64,000 bases of DNA from Golubevia sp. BC0850. Taxonomy: Eukaryota > Basidiomycota > Exobasidiomycetes > Golubeviales > Golubeviaceae. Of the stretch, positions 59,323 through 64,000 are shown piece after piece. The notes below the pieces were generated by a model. It had not been told where the DNA came from, searched no databases, and saw only the letters and a list, made by a program, of their open reading frames with translations. Position 1 is the first letter of the stretch. Every line of letters begins with the position of its first letter. The stretch is taken from assembly GCA_012976225.1 (NCBI GenBank), contig JAAVVG010000004.1:186001-250000 (forward strand), written 5' to 3'. Made by a program: the position numbers and the translations under genes.

Positions 59323-62172
59323 ATGGCGCCAGCAACAACAGTAGAAGAAGCATCTCAGAGCAAGAGCTACTACGGAACTCATGATTATCCTCCAGCTCAT
59401 GAAACCATTCCGAAGGAAGAATGGGGCGTCGTCATCATCGGGGCTGGTCCAGCAGGTCTCATGTTAGGAGTGAGTAGTAATGGTAATATGTAGATGAAGA
59501 GGTGATATCAGTGTGTTGGAAGCTATTCAGGGGAGAGAGGGAGAAAGGTGAAGAATTTCGAGGACTGAGGGTACCCACACAGAAGACAGCTCTGGTAACT
59601 ACACCAGCTCTCTTGAAGCAATTCTGTCTTCAGAAACGCTTATATAAGCTACGAGAAAGTCCTACAGAGCTGCTCCAATCCTTTAGGGGACGGGAAAAAG
59701 GGAGGGAAGAGCTGGTCAGTGGTCTGGCAAAGACCTTTACCGCAACTGCTCATCTGCTACCACCAGAGAGCTCTTCTTCCGATTCCAATCCTTCGAATGG
59801 CTTTATCTATCACTTCTCAAGATATCAGAGGCTTTCTTTATCTTATCGTCCGCATTTTCTCGACCCATCGACTGACTCGAATCTTCCCTTCTCCCCCCCC
59901 CTCCTAACAACTCGCAGTCCTCACTCGCCAGGTTTGGTGGCCACGACATTCTCATCTTAGACGAACGTTCGGAGCCAACTACTGCTGGAAGGGCTGATGG
60001 TATCCAGCCAAGAGTGAGTGGATTTCACACAGCCCTCTCGAATTTTGAAACTTGAGATTTACCCACTCTCTCTTCTCCACTCGCAGACCATCGAAGTCCT
60101 TCGTAACATGGAACCTCTGGGAACCGAATTTTTCGATAGAAGTGCCCCATCCTATGAGCGTTCCTTCTGGGACCCGCGTCACGATGGAAAGAGAGGAGTC
60201 GAACGCTCTCGGAGAGTTCAATCGTTCCCAACTTCGATGGAAATCCAAGATAACTGCACTTTAGGTTTACAACAAGGTCTCATCGAAGGTGGTTTCTTAA
60301 GAGACATGGATCGACATGGTCAAAGGATCACTAGACCTTGGTCCTTCAAATCTTTCGAGATGACTTCAGATCCCAACTTCCCTGTGAAAGTTACGCTCGA
60401 GAAGATGGGATTAGTAGAAGAAGGCAAGAATGAAGCTGGTGCTCCGATTTCTATCATCAAAGGTACTGGTCAATTCAAAACTATCAGGACCAAGTATCTG
60501 GTGGGATGTGATGGTGGAAGATCTGGAGTCAGAATTCAGATGGAAAAAAGTCATGGAGTCACCTTCGAAGGTTAGTCCTAGTTTCTCTTTGCCTCCTTCT
60601 CTCTTCAAGAACATCAGTTTCTGATTCAAAACTCTCCTCCTTCTCTCCAACAGGTGACTGGGTCGACACTCTGTGGGCTGCTCTCGATTGCGTGGTCGAA
60701 ACTGACTTCCCAGATGTCAGAAAGATCGCTGCCATTCACTCCAAAAACCACGGAGCTCTCTACATCTTCCCCAGAGAGAACAATTCGAAAGGAGAGCCGA
60801 TCATCAGATGTTACACTCAAGTCAACAGACTTGAAGGAGAGAAGAGCAAGTCTTCTGCTCTGGAGGCTAGGGACAAAGTCACCAGCGACATGGTCATGAA
60901 GGCGATCTCAGAAATTGCTCATCCTTACAAGTTCAACTTCAAAGGTGTCGAATGGTTCACTTGCTATCCAATTGGACAACGTCTAGTCAGTCGATACTCT
61001 CTTCCAGCCGGCAAGACTGCAGACGGAAAGTCTTTCCCTGGTCACAGAGTTTTCCTAGCTGGGGATGCTTGTCACACTCACAGTCCGAAGGTGAGTTGAT
61101 GTTTGCTGGCTGGTGTCCTTTTCTTTTGCGTTTTTTTGGATCCTGACTCTCTCCTCCCTCGTCTTCTACTCCCTCGCTTTCACAGGCTGGCCAAGGAATG
61201 AACACTGCCATCATTGACGCTCAAGCTTTGGCATGGAGAATCAACCTGGTAGAGAAAGGACTTGGGTCGCCAGAGGCTCTTCTCTCGACCTACCACATCG
61301 AGAGACACGCCACTGGAAAGCAACTCATCGATTTCGATTCCGAATACTCTGCTCTCTTCTCTGGAGAAGTTCCAAAATCCAAACCTGAGATCGCCAACTA
61401 TACGGAGGATGAGAAGAACGCCTACTTCGTCGAGGTTCAAAGGAGAAACGCTGGGTTCACAACTGGAGCTGGAGTCATCTATCAAGACAACGCTTTGAAC
61501 TACAGAGACCTATCCAAACTCGGATTGAGTTCTTCAGGAAAAGCAAAACTGGAGGCTGGAGTTAGACTCCAACCTTCTTGGGTCACCAGATGGGTCAACT
61601 CGATGCCAGTTAGAATCATTCATGAAATCCAGTTCGACGCTCCAGGTGGATTCAGAATTTACGTTTGCGCTGGAGATCTCAAGAACAACAAATCAAAACT
61701 TCTAAATCTCAGTTCTCATCTTCAATCCTCAAAATCATTCTTGAGCCGATTCCAGCCTTTACCAAACGCTCATCGAAGATCGAAAGGTGCTTACAATCAA
61801 ATTCCTGCAGTTCTCAACACCGGTCTAATGAACGGATACTCCACGGAAACGAACCCTTTCTTCCATCTTCTGTTCATCGTCAAGCAAAATCACTACAGAT
61901 TCGAGCTGGACGACGTGAAGGACTTCGGACCTCTAAGGGCTATGATCTACGCTGACGACGTCGAGGCTGGCGGAGAGAAGATTGGAGATCAAGATGGAGA
62001 TGAATCGGTTGGTGGTCTTCACAAGAAGTGGGGAGTCGATGATGGTGGGATCGTGGTTTGTAGACCCGACGGCTACGTGGGGGCGGTTTTCCCTCTCGAA
62101 AAACAAGGTTGGAATGCTATTGAGAAGTACTTCGATGGGTTCCTGAATTCCGATAGCGTCTCTAGGTTGTAA
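59323..62172 (+). CDS. Phenol 2-monooxygenase (FAD, PHOX family)
   Basis: Five exons, 59323..59469, 59918..60013, 60087..60570, 60654..61090 and 61186..62172, give 716 residues, a little above the about 660 of the yeast enzyme. The FAD dinucleotide motif is VVIIGAGPAGLMLG; the GRADGIQPRTIEVLRNM block, the DG motif LVGCDGGRSGVR and the second FAD motif [20 protein letters not shown] are all present. ETNPF and the C-terminal thioredoxin-like part (RPDGYVGAVFPL) match phenol hydroxylases. It hydroxylates phenols to catechols with NADPH and oxygen in the cytosol, the entry to ring cleavage. The first intron is 448 nt; its acceptor was fixed by LMLGSSLARFGG. It follows the GMC oxidoreductase gene on the same strand. 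The range of accepted phenols cannot be read. Confidence 0.92.
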
Positions 62173-62398
62173 ACGAGAAAAATGACTCCAACGTAGTGCA
62201 AGTAAACACTCTCCAATAGCATTTCCAATAGATTCTTCCTATCTCTAAAGCGACTCGAGCGTTCTAGATTGAATGAAGAACAATATCCGGGTCTTGATAA
62301 TTGATACATGATGATGGTCATCTCGGCGTCAAAGCTCTGGACTCTGTGAACTCCTTTTTTTAAGGTTCCTATTCCCGCTCCTTCTTCCACTTCCAAAT
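62173..62398. other. Convergent 3' region, phenol hydroxylase / ERJ5
   Basis: 226 bp between two stop codons; no further feature. Confidence 0.4.
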
Positions 62399-63943
62399 TT
62401 ACCTCTTCTTTCCCCCTCCCTTTCTCTTCTTTGACGAGTCACTTCCGTTTCCATTTGCAGTAGCTATAGAGCTAGACTTTCCATTTGAACTGACTTCTCC
62501 ATCTTCTTCTCCGACTTCTCCCTCTGCGGTTGGAGCTCCACTGAACTTGCTGATAAGGGATCGGACTGATGTGACTGGCCAAGTATCTTGAGGGAACCTA
62601 GGCTTAGGTTGTTCATCTTCGTTTAAAGGAAGCCATTCACCAGTTGCTGGATGAGCTAGATAAACCATTTCAGGAGTGACCAAAGCATCTACAGTTCTAG
62701 CTTTTTGACCCATATCCAACATCCCGCTAGCAGCAGAAGCGTTAGAAGTCATGGCTGATTTCAGGTTCTTCTCCTGAGCATCCCAATCGACTGAACCTGA
62801 GGAAATCTCTTCCGAGGTTGGTTCGGCAGGTAAATTCGAGAAACCAGAAAGCGGGATCTTGACTTTTTTCTCTTTCAAAAGACTTGCATTAACTTTACTA
62901 AGTTCTGAAGAGTTGTTGTTATAAAGATGGAGTAATTGAGAGTATTTGTTTCCGTATCCAATAATCCAACCTGCTCTCTTTAGGTTTTTCATCTTCTTCA
63001 AATCATTCTTCCAAGTTACTACTTGAAGTATGTGTTGAATAGCGCTAGAGGCCAGGATTAAGAAGACTAGAACTGAGACTAAACCGGGTCTGAATCTTTG
63101 ATAGAAATAACCAGTACCTCTCCATTTTGGGAAACCGTTTGATAAGAAATGGTCGTAACGATCTCTGCGATGATCTTGAAGAATCTTGTTGATCAACCCC
63201 AGGGTTTCGAATCGCTTAGAGGCCTTTGGATCGTTTGGATTACGATCAGGACTGAGTGAAAGAAGGAGAAGGAGGGTAGCGAGTTAGGTCATGGAGGGAA
63301 GCTGGAGAGAGAGAGAGAGAGAGATTGGGTCGAGAGGAAGCTTGAAGGATGAATAACGCTCGTCTGCGCTTCAAGACGACTGTCTGTCTCGCGAAAGACC
63401 GAATTGAAGTCTCTACTTTCGTTTGCTTTCTCCCCATCTTCGAAAGATTGAAAGCTACTCTGTACCGAGTGATACCATCTAATCTAACTCTTGTCTGGAA
63501 CCTTCTCCTTCTGGCTTTGAAGCTGCCACTTTCATGACCTCCACTGCAGAGTTGGACACTCACTGTAATTCCAAACTTCTCTTCCTGTAGGCACTCTTGA
63601 TGACCTTAGCGTTTGCGTTTCTTGGAATCTGAAGAATCTTGTAGAAGTTGGCGCTGGCACCGTCCGAGGATTCTAGAGCTGCTTGCAAGTCAAAGATCTA
63701 GGCAGCGTAAGATAACATTGGCCCATGAGTCCAGATTTGATTTAGACGTTATCGGTATGGAAGAAAAGAGAGGGAGAAGGAGAAGAGGAGCTTGCGGTTA
63801 GCACAGTATAGCTGTGGCATTGGAAGCTTTCCTTTCTCTTAACTAACCTCATGATCATCTTTGTCCCAATCTGAAGCTTGAGCCAAACTCAATAGACTGA
63901 GAATGACAACCAGTCCAAAGAGTAGTAGACTATTAAACTTCAT
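62399..63943 (-). CDS. ERJ5: ER membrane J-domain protein, Erj5-like
   Basis: Three exons, 63943..63848, 63697..63564 and 63251..62399, give 360 residues. A signal peptide (MKFNSLLLFGLVVILSLLSL, then AQA) is followed by a lumenal J-domain (about 42-105): FYKILQIPRNANAKVIKSAY, then RKRSLEL and HPDRNP, where the HPD triad (77-79) is created across intron 2. KILQDHRRDRYDHFL closes the domain. A membrane helix (RPGLVSVLVFLILASSAIQH) follows, then a cytosolic part ending in a Ser/Lys-rich tail. J-proteins stimulate the ATPase of Hsp70; this layout matches fungal Erj5, a partner of BiP in ER folding. Intron 2 contains a (GA)n microsatellite. The promoter lies in the last 57 bp of the window and beyond. 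Confidence 0.88.
63305..63324. repeat. (GA)n microsatellite in an intron
   Basis: About nine GA units inside intron 2 of the J-protein gene. Confidence 0.8.
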
Positions 63944-64000
63944 CTTGAGGTTGTGGGGGAAGAGAGAAGTGCTCCAATCGCCTCGCAGCCTCAGCCTCAC

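Overview
The window is a compact, intron-rich nuclear segment of a fungus, most likely a basidiomycete. Genes lie 0.1-0.9 kb apart on both strands and are cut by many short GT-AG introns (donors mostly GTGAGT or GTAAGT, CTGAC/CTAAC-like branch points, pyrimidine-rich 3' ends). The gene set points the same way: a Zn2Cys6 factor, a Far11-type STRIPAK subunit, exocyst Sec10, Vma21 and an Erj5-like J-protein. I cannot name the species. Gene models were made by hand; exon joins were accepted when donor, acceptor and reading phase agreed.

Left part (1-12.3 kb): an acidic, lysine-rich disordered protein (minus, runs off the left edge); VMA21 (plus); a four-exon WD40 protein (plus); one copy of an inverted repeat (about 6.2-7.08 kb); then two mitochondrial genes read away from a shared 413-bp region. 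These are a SLC25A38/Hem25-type glycine carrier (minus) and KGD2, the E2 of 2-oxoglutarate dehydrogenase (plus). Glycine and succinyl-CoA are the two substrates of 5-aminolevulinate synthase, so the pair looks like a heme-precursor supply module.

Middle (12.6-35.9 kb): a seven-exon Zn2Cys6 transcription factor head-to-head with an alpha/beta hydrolase; SEC10 (nine exons); a serine-rich unknown; a Far11/STRIP homologue; a large C2HC zinc-motif protein with a helical N-terminus; and a nine-exon acyl-CoA ligase of the ANL superfamily.

Relic and mobile-DNA zone (36-48 kb): the last fragments of an ABC transporter, the second copy of the inverted repeat (37.4-38.3 kb), an intact 1586-residue SH3-PX-BAR sorting nexin, a 1.15-kb non-autonomous element with 62-bp terminal inverted repeats, about 1 kb of broken coding-like sequence, a long hairpin, and a Dom34/Pelota copy without its N-terminal domain.

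Right part (48-64 kb): a multi-exon membrane protein with an in-frame stop; a DHH-family exopolyphosphatase with a signal peptide; a GMC oxidoreductase with 10- and 20-nt microexons; a phenol 2-monooxygenase; and an ER membrane J-protein (minus). The GMC and phenol hydroxylase genes stand in tandem and may both act on alcohols or aromatics.

No tRNA, rRNA or CRISPR array was recognised.
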